Origin: Norana najaformis
Lineage: Eukaryota; Annelida; Clitellata; Crassiclitellata; Hormogastridae
NCBI GenBank assembly: GCA_964023275.1
Contig: OZ029921.1
Coordinates: forward strand, 11,041,806 to 11,105,805
DNA: 64,000 bases
Direction of reading: 5' to 3'
Positions 44,705 to 54,207 of this stretch are shown here, in pieces (position 1 is the first letter of the stretch; the number at the start of each line of letters is the position of its first letter). Both the position numbers and the translations under genes were made by a program. The notes beneath the pieces are model-generated. The model was not told the DNA's origin and searched no databases. It saw only the letters and a program-made list of their open reading frames with translations.

Positions 44705-47700
44705 CCGATGTATTTATTTATTTTTTATTTATTTAAAGCACTTGTAACGCGCGCAATGTCAGTAAACCTGAATCTGAGGCGCGGATGTATATTCGCTAGG
44801 GGCTAAGATGGAGTCATGCAAAAGCCAGGATGTAGTGAGTCTTATGAAGTGATTTAAAAATGATAGCTAGTTTGCAAGACGGGCCTTTTGTGGTAGACGA
44901 TTCCAAAAGCGAGGAGCACAACAGTTAAAGGCACGTGATCCTACAATTGTCCTGAACCAAAGTTCTTACTACAAACCAGTATCAGAAGAACGCAAGAATC
45001 TGGGAGGGCGATATGGAGTCAGCAAAGTTTTAAGATATGATGGAAGGCCAGTGTTCTGAGCCTTAAAAGTCAAGCATACAATTCTGAACTTAATACGCCA
45101 CTCAACAGGAAGCCAGTGAAGTTCACGAAGGCAATCTAATGCATTTGTTGAAGAAGAACATGTAACAACCCTAGAAAGAGAGTTTTGAACCCTCTGGAGC
45201 TTTTTTACGTTAAGAGAAGATATACCATATAACACCGCATTTGCATAGTCTGATCGGGAACCAACAAGTGCACATGCCACTGTTTTAGCCATGGCATTAG
45301 TCGGAGAATGTCTGATGTGATGAAATGCCTTGGTGTGGTAGAAACAAGACCTGCAAATCGAAAATACGTGTGAAGTCATAGTGAGCGAGTTGTCCAGGGT
45401 GACACCAAGAGTTTTGATTTTGTCTGATAATGGGATTTCGGTTCCTGCAAGGTCAATGGAAGAATGCGAAGTGAAAGACTGTATATGCTGGTGAGTTGTG
45501 AAAAGAATTGCCTCTGACTTATCTGGATCGACTGCAAGATCATTAAAGCAGAACCAAGTGTGAAGAGAGGACAAACAATGTTCCAGTTCAGTTTTAGCTG
45601 AGGAATCTGTTGCAGATAGAGCAACATAGAGTTGAGTATGATCAGCATATTGCTTGACCAATGTATTATGCATGCGTGCAATTTGACAAGTGGGCGAAAT
45701 AAAGATTGAAAAAAGGAGAGACCCGAGGACAGAACCCTGAGGTACACCTGAACAACAAGCTATAGGGTCAGAGCGAGATGAGTTTATTGCCACTCGGTGA
45801 GAATGATCATTGAGATAAGATGATATCCAGTGAAGAGCAGGACCAGTAATTCAAAAAGATGTGTAGAGTCGAGACAGCAGAATACCATGATCTACAGTAT
45901 CAAATGCTGAACTCAAATCAAGAGATATAAGAAGAGATGCTTTGCCAGAATCCATTGAATTAAATATATTGTTAAGTGTGCCAGTAAGAGCAGTGTCAGT
46001 TGAATGATGTTTATGATAAGCCGACTGAAAAGGACTAAAATTTGGAGATGTTACATGCCCCTGAAGACGTATGAAAAATAGGCGTTCAAGCAGTTTGGAG
46101 ATATTATTCAGATTGGAAATAGGCCTATAATTAGCCAGACAGTCCTTAACAAGATCAGGTTTTTTTAGTAGGGGTGTTACAAGAGCAGTTTTAAAAGCAG
46201 AGTGAAAGCGACCTTCACAAAAGGAGAGATTATCCAGGTGAGCAATGAGGATAGAAAACACACTTGAACAGGATTTAAGAAGGGAAGTTGGAATGAAGTC
46301 TAGTTGTGATGATTTAGATGGAACATTTTCAGTCTAGCAACTTCCTGTACTGTAACGGGAAGTAAGGTACAAAACTCATTACCAGGATTTCTAACATCGG
46401 GAAACAGTTTTGCCCTGTCTAACCCAACCCTACGCTTTGATATGGCAGACTTTAAGTTAGATATTTTAGCAGCAAAAAAATTTGAAAAACCTAAACAGAG
46501 CTTTTTGTCTTCAAGGTCAGTAGATAAATTGGCAGCACTGTTCAAGGAGTGAAGCAGCTTCTTTATGATGCTTCATCGGTCTTTCGAAGTTTCGGCAATG
46601 TCCAACTGGTTACGGTAGAACTGCTGTCGAGATGTTACGATTAGTTTGTTAGACACCCTGCATGCTTTTTGGTAGGCAGTTCTATCGCTTTCCTGCAGAG
46701 TTTTCTTCCACCGACGTTCCAGACGACGACGATCACGTTTGGCCTGCTTTGCTTCATCAGAAAGCCATTTTGTGATTGGCTTGGCAGGTCTTCTAAAGCA
46801 AGTGCGAACAGGCGCAACTTTATCTAGCTCCCTCAAAACAACGGTAGAGAGTTGCTCTACAAAAGCATCTGCTGTCTGGGCTGGATCTGAAAACAGTACA
46901 GTGTCGAACAGCGCATGCTCAAACTCGACTGGGTTGACCTGCTTGATTGAGCGAAAGGAAAGGGCAACTGGACGGTTGGACGTACCCACTGCTACTGTAG
47001 CAGTGATAAGACTGTGGTCAGAGATACAGCCAGCATCACTGACCCAAACATTTCAAACGGTCGCTGGATTATCAGTGTTTAGTAAATCCAGCAGATTTCC
47101 ACCGCGAGTAGGAGTTGAAACATGCTGGTTGAGATCGAATGATATTAGTAGATCATCTAACCAGTGGTCAATATGATTTCCATCACTGCCTGGACAGTTA
47201 GTCGCCGCAAACGAGCAGATGGTCATTTGTACTGGCAGTAATTGTGGAAATCATGTCCGAAAATTCGTCATAGAAGGTGTGAATGGAGCTTGATGGTGGA
47301 CGATAGATGTTGGCGATGATCAAAGAGAAAGCAGCTTTACCTGCTCGGCCAACTGAAGCTCATATGACGACGGATGAAAGGAGTCGGACAAAGGATGGAC
47401 GGTGACTTGAGTGGACGAACGGTAGATGACTGCAAGACCACCGCCTCGGCCAGGGCCGCCATCAACTGGCTGCCGGTGAACATGTATTACGGAGAAACCT
47501 TCTGGTGCCACTCCTTGCTTGACACATGTCGGTGCATCAGATGTGATCCACATCTCGGTTAGAGCAAATATCTCCAGACGTTCATCGGCTATGATGTCAT
47601 GGATATTCGCAGCATGATGAACAGCAGAACGAATATTCAGGGCTCCAAACTTCAATGACGAAGACTGAAGCGTCGTTTTGTTTACGTGTCCATGCGGTGG

Positions 47701-47850
47701 TCCAGGGTTAAGTTCGATGTTTCCAGACATGATCAGCAGTAGTGCCACAAGAAATGCATTAACCGACCGTCTCTTCCGAGGGTGAAATAGACATCCAGTT
47801 TGAGCCCACATCAGAACGATCGGAAAACTGTAGAGAGAGGACCGAGGACG
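44705..47850 (-). mobile_element. LINE family C (CR1-like), near full length, with 2A-like peptide
   Basis: The minus strand carries, in order: an N-terminal hydrophobic segment with the 2A-like motif (47698-47760); the APE endonuclease (FGALNIRSAVHHAANIHDII, GGGLAVIYRSS, ANIYRPPSSS, ISDHSLIT); a long linker (46573-46989 and 46300-46545); RT blocks ANYRPISNLNNISKLLERLF, LISLDLSSAFDTVDHGILLS, GVPQGSVLGSLLFSIF and QYADHTQLYVA (catalytic D-D mutated to D-H); LGVTLDNSLTMTSH; and a C-terminus with LHWLPVEWRIKFR. The 3' end lies in a TTTA-rich tract near 44710-44745. About 3.1 kb with few frameshifts, so one of the youngest elements here. It occupies the intron after Ig5. Confidence 0.88.
47698..47760 (-). 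other. 2A-like ribosome-skipping motif in LINE C
   Basis: The minus strand encodes FLVALLLIMSGNIELNPGPP just before the endonuclease. 2A-like peptides end in D-(V/I)-E-x-N-P-G|P and cause the ribosome to skip a peptide bond; they are reported at the N-terminus of APE-type LINEs of several invertebrates (established). Here the aspartate is asparagine (GN instead of GD), which may weaken activity. Confidence 0.7.
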
Positions 47851-48480
47851 TACGATAGCATTTAATTTATTAACCGTTAAACGTACAGGTAAACGGTTAA
47901 ACGTACAGGTATCAAGCATTTTATCCACTAAGGAGATTGCTTCTACAGCTGGGCCATGGAAATGCATCTGAATATAACCAGCATACTGATAAGCCGCAAT
48001 CCTAAAGAAGAAAGGATCAAAGTTAAGATGGCGGTGTTGAGAATGTAGAGTAGGGACCTTAAAATGGAACCATGTGGGAGATCTAGTGAGACCAAAGACA
48101 ATGCAAGAATCATGTAGAACAAAAGACCAGCCGAGGAATAAACACAACCACAACAGAGCACGACCCATGACACCGAACGACTTTGTAAGGGGCTCTAAAG
48201 AATGCCATGTTCAACAGCGTCGAAGGCCGCGGTCAAAATAAAAAGGGCGAATAGGGGTTAGAACAGACTATTTGGAATTAAACCTTCTGATGTTAGATAG
48301 GATGCAGTCTGCCTCAAGATAACATGTAAACTGCATCGGCAAACGTTTTTCAACTATCTTTAATAAGAAATGTAAGCTGGAGATGTTTCTAAACTATCCT
48401 TGATAAGAAATATAAGTTCGAGATAGGTCGATAATTGGCCATGTCATTAACATCTAAACGGCAGCACTTGAGAAGTCAAA
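47851..48480 (-). mobile_element. LINE family A remnant interrupted by LINE C
   Basis: Minus strand: ANYRPISNLYFLSRIV (about 48420-48465), decayed AFDAV.H and PHGSILRSLLYILNTA blocks, and QYAGYIQMHFHGPAVEAISL (YAGY replacing YADD). The frame runs into the LINE C start near 47850, so LINE C has inserted into this older RT. Confidence 0.65.
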
Positions 48481-48778
48481 ACAGTAGCCCATTTCTGAGA
48501 AGTGACAAAGGACCCGATGCCTCATCCAACTCAGTGTTTCAAAATACCAGTAAAAACGGCATATGATCATCAACAAAGTCTATGAACACAGTATTGCTGC
48601 TTAGTCAGAAAGTTTTATTCGAGCGATTTTATAGGAAATTTCCATGAGTCATTGGGTTATTGATTTGTCTGTACACGCGCAGATTATTGGCTGGCATGTG
48701 TCGCAAAATAGTTCGTCCGACAGGGGTGGGTGAGACGGCTTGGCCTGCGTGGCCCAGGACTTCACGTTTGACGTCGAG
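48481..48778. other. Nothing recognised
   Basis: No supported feature. A first-half exon for the domain at 49893 was sought here and not found. Confidence 0.4.
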
Positions 48779-49035
48779 GATGGAGTAAGTTGAAGATGGC
48801 ATCTCAAGCAGAGAGGGCGAAGATGGCTTCTCAGGCGGAGACGATGGCCGAGGCATAGACCTTCGACTCAGGCGAAGACGGTGAGGCGCAGACCGTCGAA
48901 GACAGCGTCCAGGCGGAGTCGGTAACCGAGGTGTAGACCGTCGACTCAAGCGAAGACGGTGAGGCGCAGACCGTCGAAGACAGAGCCCAACCGAGTCGAT
49001 GACCGAGGCGTAGACTGTCGATTCACGCGTTTACG
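48779..49035. repeat. GC-rich tandem repeat, about 78-base unit
   Basis: Units starting at about 48857, 48935 and 49012 share AGACCGTCGACTCAAGCGAA, GACGGTGAGGCGCAGACC and GTCGAAGACAG. A degenerate unit precedes them. Period is 78 then 77 bases, about three copies. Much richer in G+C and CpG than its surroundings. Confidence 0.85.
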
Positions 49036-49418
49036 CGTGTATTAGTGTAAGATTTTGAGTTGACTAACGCGTTTACTTACTTAAGATTATCGGCCGCCTT
49101 TAATCATTTCTAACATTAAAAATAGCGAGGCCACCGTAGGTGATAAAAATCTGTTAATTTGCGGTAAAATAAGACGAATGTCTGAACTTATTTTACGGGC
49201 GATTAACTTGGATGACAATGGATTATTTTGTTCACAATTTGCAGTTTTTTGTGAGTCAATTTGGACCATGTTTTCAAACTGATGCGTGGATTACCAACCA
49301 ATCACGGATTTACAGTGTTGGATTATTGAACAATGGCGTCGCATGACTGGAGAAAGTCAAGAACCAATGGGGTGGGACCTTAGTCATAACTGCTAACCTA
49401 AGGTGTGTAAGTTAGCAG
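49036..49418. other. Nothing recognised
   Basis: AT-rich, no exon. It ends with GTTAGCAG| at 49418, an acceptor-like sequence immediately left of a MITE. Confidence 0.4.
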
Positions 49419-49426
49419 ACGGCAGG

Positions 49427-49893
49427 ACTTGCGTCTAAATGCTCAAAAGATTTATGTAGCTATTTTTAGCTCAACCAATCAGGTCGAACAGGAAGTTCAC
49501 AATTACCACCTATCAAAGAAGAACACTGTGCGTTAAGTTGATTTCTAGAACTAAGCTGGATCCCATGACTTTGCCTCTTTGGGTGCCATAGAAATCTCAA
49601 GTCTACGATTATTACATTATTTCTTTTACATTATTTCTTTTACATTATTTTTTTTTCTTTTTCCAGTGAATTTTACTATTTTTCATTTTATTTGCAACAG
49701 CCATCTCTGGTCATTATTTTTTCTACTTCTATAAGCTGCACCTTATATTGTGTTTCCAGTTGTTAATTCAGAATTCAGAGTAAACGAGGCTATTTGTTTC
49801 TCTTCTTTGATTGGTGGTAACTGTGAACTTCCGGTTGACGTGATTGGTTGAGCTAAAATTAGCTACATAAATTTTGAGCATTTAGACGCAAGT
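49427..49893. mobile_element. MITE with about 100-base terminal inverted repeats
   Basis: The left arm (49427-49527) begins ACTTGCGTCTAAATGCTCAA. The right arm (49795-49893) read on the other strand begins ACTTGCGTCTAAATGCTCAA, and both continue through AGCTCAACCAATCA. The flanks GACGGCAGG (49418-49426) and GACGGACGG (49894-49902) agree at 7 of 9 positions, which suggests a 9-base target duplication as in Mutator-like elements (inference). Length 467 bases, no coding capacity. Its right end abuts the candidate exon. Confidence 0.85.
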
Positions 49894-50036
49894 GACGGAC
49901 GGCCTGATCTTCAGCACACAGAAAGAAGGGTTGAAATATCAGACGACGAATTTGGCCAATGGCGAAGTGACAGCTATTTCGAATGTTCAAGGCGAAAATC
50001 GTTTTGGAGAGGTAGTTCACAGCTGGATGTTGGACG
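49893..50036 (+). CDS. Candidate exon: membrane-proximal Ig/FN3-like half domain
   Basis: The frame gives TDGLIFSTQKEGLKYQTTN, LANGEVTAISN, VQGENRFGEVVHSWMLDG. The ...ENRFGE... turn resembles the F-G region of an Ig or FN3 domain. The donor GGACG|GTGAGG is good and ends in phase 1, matching the transmembrane exon. The start is uncertain: a weak AAG acceptor at 49892 gives phase 1 and joins Ig5 directly, while TTTAG at 49885, within the MITE arm, would be phase 0 and need an unseen exon. No first half of this domain was found between Ig5 and here; the intervening 5 kb is mostly LINE. Confidence 0.5.
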
Positions 50037-50276
50037 GTGAGGTCCTTGTCGAAGTTTAAGCATGACTCAGAGAAAATTAGTCAGTTTTAGGGCTAATGAA
50101 TTAGTCAAACTCCGTTTTAGTTTGATGGGCTGGTAATCGCTCACAGTACAGGTAATTAGCCTAAGTTACGTGGCTTTTCGACATAGTTTAGTCAAGAAAC
50201 TATCGTCTGGAACTTGTGGATTTTAATCCATGGAAATCTCGAAAAATAAGCACATCTTTATAAGCCTAAAGTTGAC

Positions 50277-50440
50277 AAAGAACCTTATCTTTGGACTGGA
50301 TGATTAAATGTGTGTAATCAAAGATCCTAATCTTTGGATGGTACAATACAGCCATGCGTCGTGAAAGAATCTTATCTTTGGACGGTAACTGAAGAGTCGC
50401 TTGGCATCTAAGAATCCTTCCTTTGGACTGCAAAGTGCAA
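50277..50440 (+). repeat. Degenerate tandem repeat, about 44-base unit
   Basis: Four units starting near 50277, 50320, 50364 and 50410, each opening with AAAGAAyCTTATCTTTGGAC or a variant and then diverging. In the intron before the transmembrane exon. Confidence 0.75.
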
Positions 50441-51145
50441 GTCGCAAGTACGGAATACGGGAATAAGAGTAACACATTGTCTACACGGTCTGTCGGTGAG
50501 CTGTGGTGAGACATTTGTAAGACGGTGAGATTTGGTGAGTGATAACACTTCATTCATCATTTCTTCATGAAAACACCCAAGGACAGTGATAAGAAAAGTG
50601 AATCAGTTATAAGACTTCTTCTACAAAGAGTCAAAATACATGAAATATAAATGGCCACAATTCTTCGTGGGTGGTAGAATTATTGAGCAAACTGAGTTTT
50701 TTGAGGCAGTGTATTTGTCCATATCGAACGAGACGTTTAACTGAGCTGGCTCAAGTGGCCACATCCGTCTGTTCACTCCTCCATATACAACCATGAGACT
50801 CATAATTCGCTGTCTGTATCCCAGTTCTCTGGTGTTTAAGTCCAGATTAAAATCTTTTTTGGATTGTATGAGCTCTTTGATCAAGACTGTCCTGTGATGA
50901 TGTAATGCGATTTCATGCGGACACTGACTGATGCATTGTGAAATACGATAGCGGTATTATTGAAGTTTATAATGAGATTGGATTGAAGTATTAAAATCAG
51001 CCGACATGTTTTGAATTGGCACCAGTAATAGTTGCTTAAGTTTTAATTTTCTATTTGAGAAGTTAATGTTTAAAAAGAAAAACCTTCACAATAACTCCTT
51101 TTCTATTAGGGTACTCGATTTCTATATGAAGTGAGACTTCTGCCC
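50441..51145. other. Intron sequence, nothing recognised
   Basis: No exon or transposon assigned. Confidence 0.4.
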
Positions 51146-51212
51146 GTAAGCAAAGTCAGCTTATGCAAAGAAGTGCAAACATCACTTGTTTGAACAAGCT
51201 GACTTTGCTTAC
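51146..51212 (+). other. Stem-loop with 17-base perfect arms
   Basis: GTAAGCAAAGTCAGCTT at 51146-51162 pairs exactly with AAGCTGACTTTGCTTAC at 51196-51212, with a loop of 33 bases. A further AAGTGAG/CTCACTT pair extends the stem after a bulge. Lies in the intron before the transmembrane exon, on the transcribed strand. Confidence 0.7.
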
Positions 51213-51467
51213 CCTCACTTATGAGCTTAAAGTTTTATCTGATATTTTTATGCAGAGATGTTGTTGTCTTTCTTAACACATTTACAAGGTATTTATTTTA
51301 GAAAAATCTCCTATAGGTTGTGAACATGCGTGTATGTTAGGTGTCATCAATGCTTAGAAATTAAAATATGTTTGCTAGTCATAATCTTACTGTGCTTGCT
51401 GTTTAAAACTTCATACATATTGCTCTGGCTCGACTGTAGGGTTATAACGTCTATATTCTTCTGTTAG

Positions 51468-51676
51468 GAATTTCTGGAGGTATTTCACTTGGAGTATTTG
51501 TTGGAATAATGATTGCAGTTGTATGCATTTCTCGTCTACGTAAGAATAAACATCGCCACCACCACCACATATTGATGTCGTCATCGCATTCGTCAACTAG
51601 AATCCTCATGCCTCAGCTTTCTTATGCCAGTCATGGAGATTCACGATCTGTTGAGTCTAACGAATGTAATCTATAA
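51468..51676 (+). CDS. Exon: transmembrane segment and short cytoplasmic tail
   Basis: The acceptor is TATTCTTCTGTTAG| in phase 1. It encodes ISGGISLGVFVGIMIAVVCI, a glycine-containing single membrane span, followed by a basic, histidine-rich stop-transfer (RLRKNKHRHHHH), a serine-rich tail (MSSSHSSTRILMPQLSYASH) and, after VESNECNL, the stop TAA (51674-51676). No ankyrin-binding FIGQY-type motif, unlike L1-family tails. AATAAA at 52160-52165 could serve as poly(A) signal for this end. Alternatively GAAT|GTAATC at 51665/51666 acts as a phase 1 donor to the kinase-start exon at 53972, giving a much longer cytoplasmic part. Confidence 0.8.
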
Positions 51677-52249
51677 TTTGGATATTTTGATGTTTTGGCT
51701 CTTGTGTAATCGTCTTTAGGCTGTGTTAATATTATTCAGTCTATGTCACTTTATCGTCTTCAAGTTTTCTGCATAGTTTTCAAGCTAATAATGTTCCGAA
51801 GCAATTTATAGCGTACTCGCTTAATTTATTGTTACCTTGATTATGACTAAGCGCATGTCCATGGCCATTTTGGCCGTTGATTTGTCTGTTACGTTTACTT
51901 TTGCAAATTAGTTGATCTCATGCGGAAGTCCCTCAGTAAGCCTGCTTCTGTATATTTGGACTTATCTGCGGCCGAGTCTGCGTTCTGGAGATATTTTTCA
52001 TTTCTGCACAGGAGTTCTCGTATTTTTCTCGTATTTTTTTCTCGGTCAATCATCACTTGTCAATCGGACAAGTTCATTTGTAAGGAGGGTCTGGTTTCTA
52101 TCCGCACTGTCGAGCTTCGGGCATATGCCTGATGTCTGGAACAGAGAGGTCTCGGATTCAATAAAGGAAGAGCAAACAGTACCTGTAGTCGTGTTATATG
52201 TCACTCATGGACAAGTACTATGTCCACCTGGCGGGCTGTCAATGAATGT
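51677..52249 (+). other. Possible 3' untranslated region / intron
   Basis: No coding sequence recognised. AATAAA at 52160-52165 lies about 485 bases after the stop codon. It lies just upstream of repeat R copy 4, so its role is uncertain. Confidence 0.35.
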
Positions 52250-52560
52250 GTGCCCTGCGCACATCTCCTGCTTCCGGAGATATGGTGATGCTGCGTTTTT
52301 CCATCTGTGCGGGACTGTTAGGTGGTGAGGCAACCGTGTGCCTTTGGCCGCGGAACACATCACCTGTCGTTGTTTCTCATCCTCACTGCTACGCGGTCCT
52401 GGAACTCTGGACATGTTATCAACTAGTACTAAAGAGGGAAAGCGTTGGTTGGACGTGACATGTTGAAGCCCGCATCTGGTGACTTTTATAGTTATTTGAG
52501 CATAGCTTGCTTATTGATGAACGTTTGCTGTTAATGAAATTTAACATTAGGCATAGTTAG
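52250..52560 (+). repeat. Dispersed repeat R, copy 4
   Basis: Contains GGAGATATGGTGATGCTGCG, TTAGGTGGTGAGGCAACCGT and GTCGTTGTTTCTCATCC, collinear with the inverted copy at 11150-11470. It then has the GCCCGCATCTGGTGACTTTT and AGTTATTTGAGCATAGCTTG blocks shared with copies 1 and 3. Confidence 0.55.
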
Positions 52561-52569
52561 AGCAGGGTA

Positions 52570-52645
52570 GAGAGCGCCGCGGATTAGTTTATCTTGAAGC
52601 AGCACAATACAAATTTATGATTAGAGTTACAGTTTGAGAGGCACC
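52570..52645 (+). mobile_element. 3' terminus of LINE family A
   Basis: GAGCGCCGCGGATTAGTTTA, then TCTTGAAGCAGCACAATACA, match the LINE A end at 7640-7710 and run into a GATTAGAGTTACAG remnant of the terminal GATTAC repeat. Confidence 0.55.
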
Positions 52646-53971
52646 AAAATTAGTATAACTAAATTCAGTTTACAATTAAAACTTAACACATGACCTTTAA
52701 CTCGCGTTTTCAACTGTTTAACTCCATTTTGTTCCACTTACGTAAGAAGATCTGCAAATTCTTCAGTTTAAATTGTCAAGTTTTCCTAGTATCAGTTACC
52801 TACATCTTCCCTACTGTATTAACCTTGTCAGTTATTTACAATCCAGCCACTCCGGTCCTCTTCCCCCAACACTTATAATTGCTTGGATACATACATACAT
52901 CTCCGCTCTTCCATCATCTCATTCTTAAAATTTGAAAATTGATCCATAGCCATTGCTGCTTAGCCCCTCTGGAGCAAATATTCTATCTCATTGTCATTAG
53001 ATTTGACAGCCTGTATAATTACATATCAGCTGTAGCAACTGTCTCAGTGAGCCCCAACATTTGCTGGATACTGCTGGTTTTTAGCAATGCGAGGATAAGA
53101 GCAATACGTCACATCAGGTTAGTTCTTACCAAAGATATTTCACGAAATAAGGCGCTGTCCAGTTTTCTCTAGCTTAGATTACCCCAAATCTTGAGTTCAG
53201 GAAAGTTCAAAGCATCCAAAATTCTTTGCCTCACGTAGTGTTCCTTGCACCTACTCGTACACCCTAACAATGAAAACAGAAGAAGCGATCTTAACTCGTT
53301 GCCAGTCACCCTGTTAAACCGATCAAAGTGCATTGGGTTGTGGCATAGGCTACTTTGGCAAAGCTGAGCTTTCTGCATCTCGTCATACATCTGAAACTTT
53401 TTATTAGGTGGTGAAGATAGTCCTCTTGTTAGAAGAACGGTCCTTGCAAGCTATGTGGTCTGCCCAAGATCGTTTACAGATTACTCCAATACCGCCAAGG
53501 GTCAACTACCCTTTGAGTCATGTTCAAATTAGTCAAGGCTTCCTGTCAAAGCGATTCATGAAAATAAACTCGCACATGCCTAATATTGCAGTGTAATGTA
53601 GTGTTATACAATTAATGAAATGTGAAAATGTATGTAATGTTATGTCAGATTGTAATCAAAAGCACTACAAGCAGAGTGTTTTACATTGTCAGCTCTCAGT
53701 GCATGTGGCGGTCTAGGCAATGATTCAAATGTTTTTGAATGTCCAGCCGCTCAGTTAAACTTTGGTAGTAACATCACCAATTTCTGACTTGTTCTTGAAC
53801 AACGCGAGTCACTAGTATTAAGTTTGAAGTCAATTCGGGTTTTTCAGATTAATAGATTAAAATTTCAATTTTCTTTGTTGAATAATTTGACTGTACTACT
53901 ATGGCCATATGTGACTTTCATCCCAAAATAAGCATTCTTGAAATATACTGAATGATTTTTGGTTTGAATAG
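52646..53971. other. Nothing recognised
   Basis: AT-rich sequence without a supported gene. It would be intron if the transmembrane and kinase-start exons belong to one transcript. Confidence 0.4.
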
Positions 53972-54094
53972 GTCTAGTGTGTGAGAATGGATGGTGCACG
54001 CCTCTCTTGCCACTTAACGATCGCCTGAAAGCCACTATTCGACAAATGTATATTCAAAGAGATCGACTACAACTGGAAAAAATAATTGGCAAAG
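53972..54094 (+). CDS. Candidate exon: juxtamembrane segment and start of a tyrosine kinase domain
   Basis: The acceptor is TTTTTGGTTTGAATAG| (a second candidate is CTAG| at 53977) and the donor GGCAAAG|GTATTG; phase 1 at both ends. It encodes LVCENGWCTPLLPLNDRLKA, then TIRQMY and QRDRLQLEKIIGKG. In receptor kinases (Axl/Tyro3/Mer, Met/Ron, PTK7 types) a segment (R)-x-x-L-x-L/I-x-K-x-(I/L)-G-x-G begins the glycine-rich ATP loop G-x-G-x-(F)-G. Here the intron cuts within the third codon of G-K-G. The rest of the kinase (VAIK, HRD, DFG) is not in the remaining 9.9 kb, which is mainly transposons. The acceptor phase matches a donor in the transmembrane exon. Confidence 0.55.
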
Positions 54095-54108
54095 GTATTG
54101 TATTATTC

Positions 54109-54207
54109 GACTTGGCCGTGTCTGAGCCCCTCCCGCATGCAGACTTGGCTGTGTCTGACCTCCTCCCGCATGCGGACTTGGCCGTCTCTCACCTCCTCCC
54201 GCAGGCA
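54109..54207 (+). repeat. Three 33-base tandem repeats
   Basis: Units start at 54109, 54142 and 54175 with GACTTGGCCGTGTCTGAGCC or close variants and contain CTCCCGCATGC. The unit is a multiple of three and the kinase-start frame stays open through it (until 54255), although the donor at 54094 makes it intronic. Confidence 0.9.

Larger units (their letters stand above)
3654..54094 (+). other. Span of the L1/neuroglian-like Ig receptor gene (possibly receptor tyrosine kinase)
   Basis: Ten or eleven exons of a cell-surface receptor are spread over about 50 kb. Order: Ig1 (3654-3804 + 5502-5656), Ig2 (8177-8353 + 10726-10842), Ig3 (13499-13613 + 27904-28103), Ig4 (31725-31856 + 34837-34989), Ig5 (43950-44273), a doubtful half-domain (49893-50036), membrane span and tail (51468-51676), and a kinase-start exon (53972-54094). 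Each junction preserves the frame. Two exons per Ig domain with phase 1 borders between domains is how vertebrate L1-family genes are organised (family knowledge). The largest intron is 14.3 kb. All introns are packed with transposable elements. The 5' end and the main part of any kinase are not in the window. Confidence 0.65.

Noticed and set aside
48629-48949. 106-codon arginine/proline-rich minus-strand frame
   Set aside because: Arises from the GC-rich 78-base tandem repeat read on the other strand.
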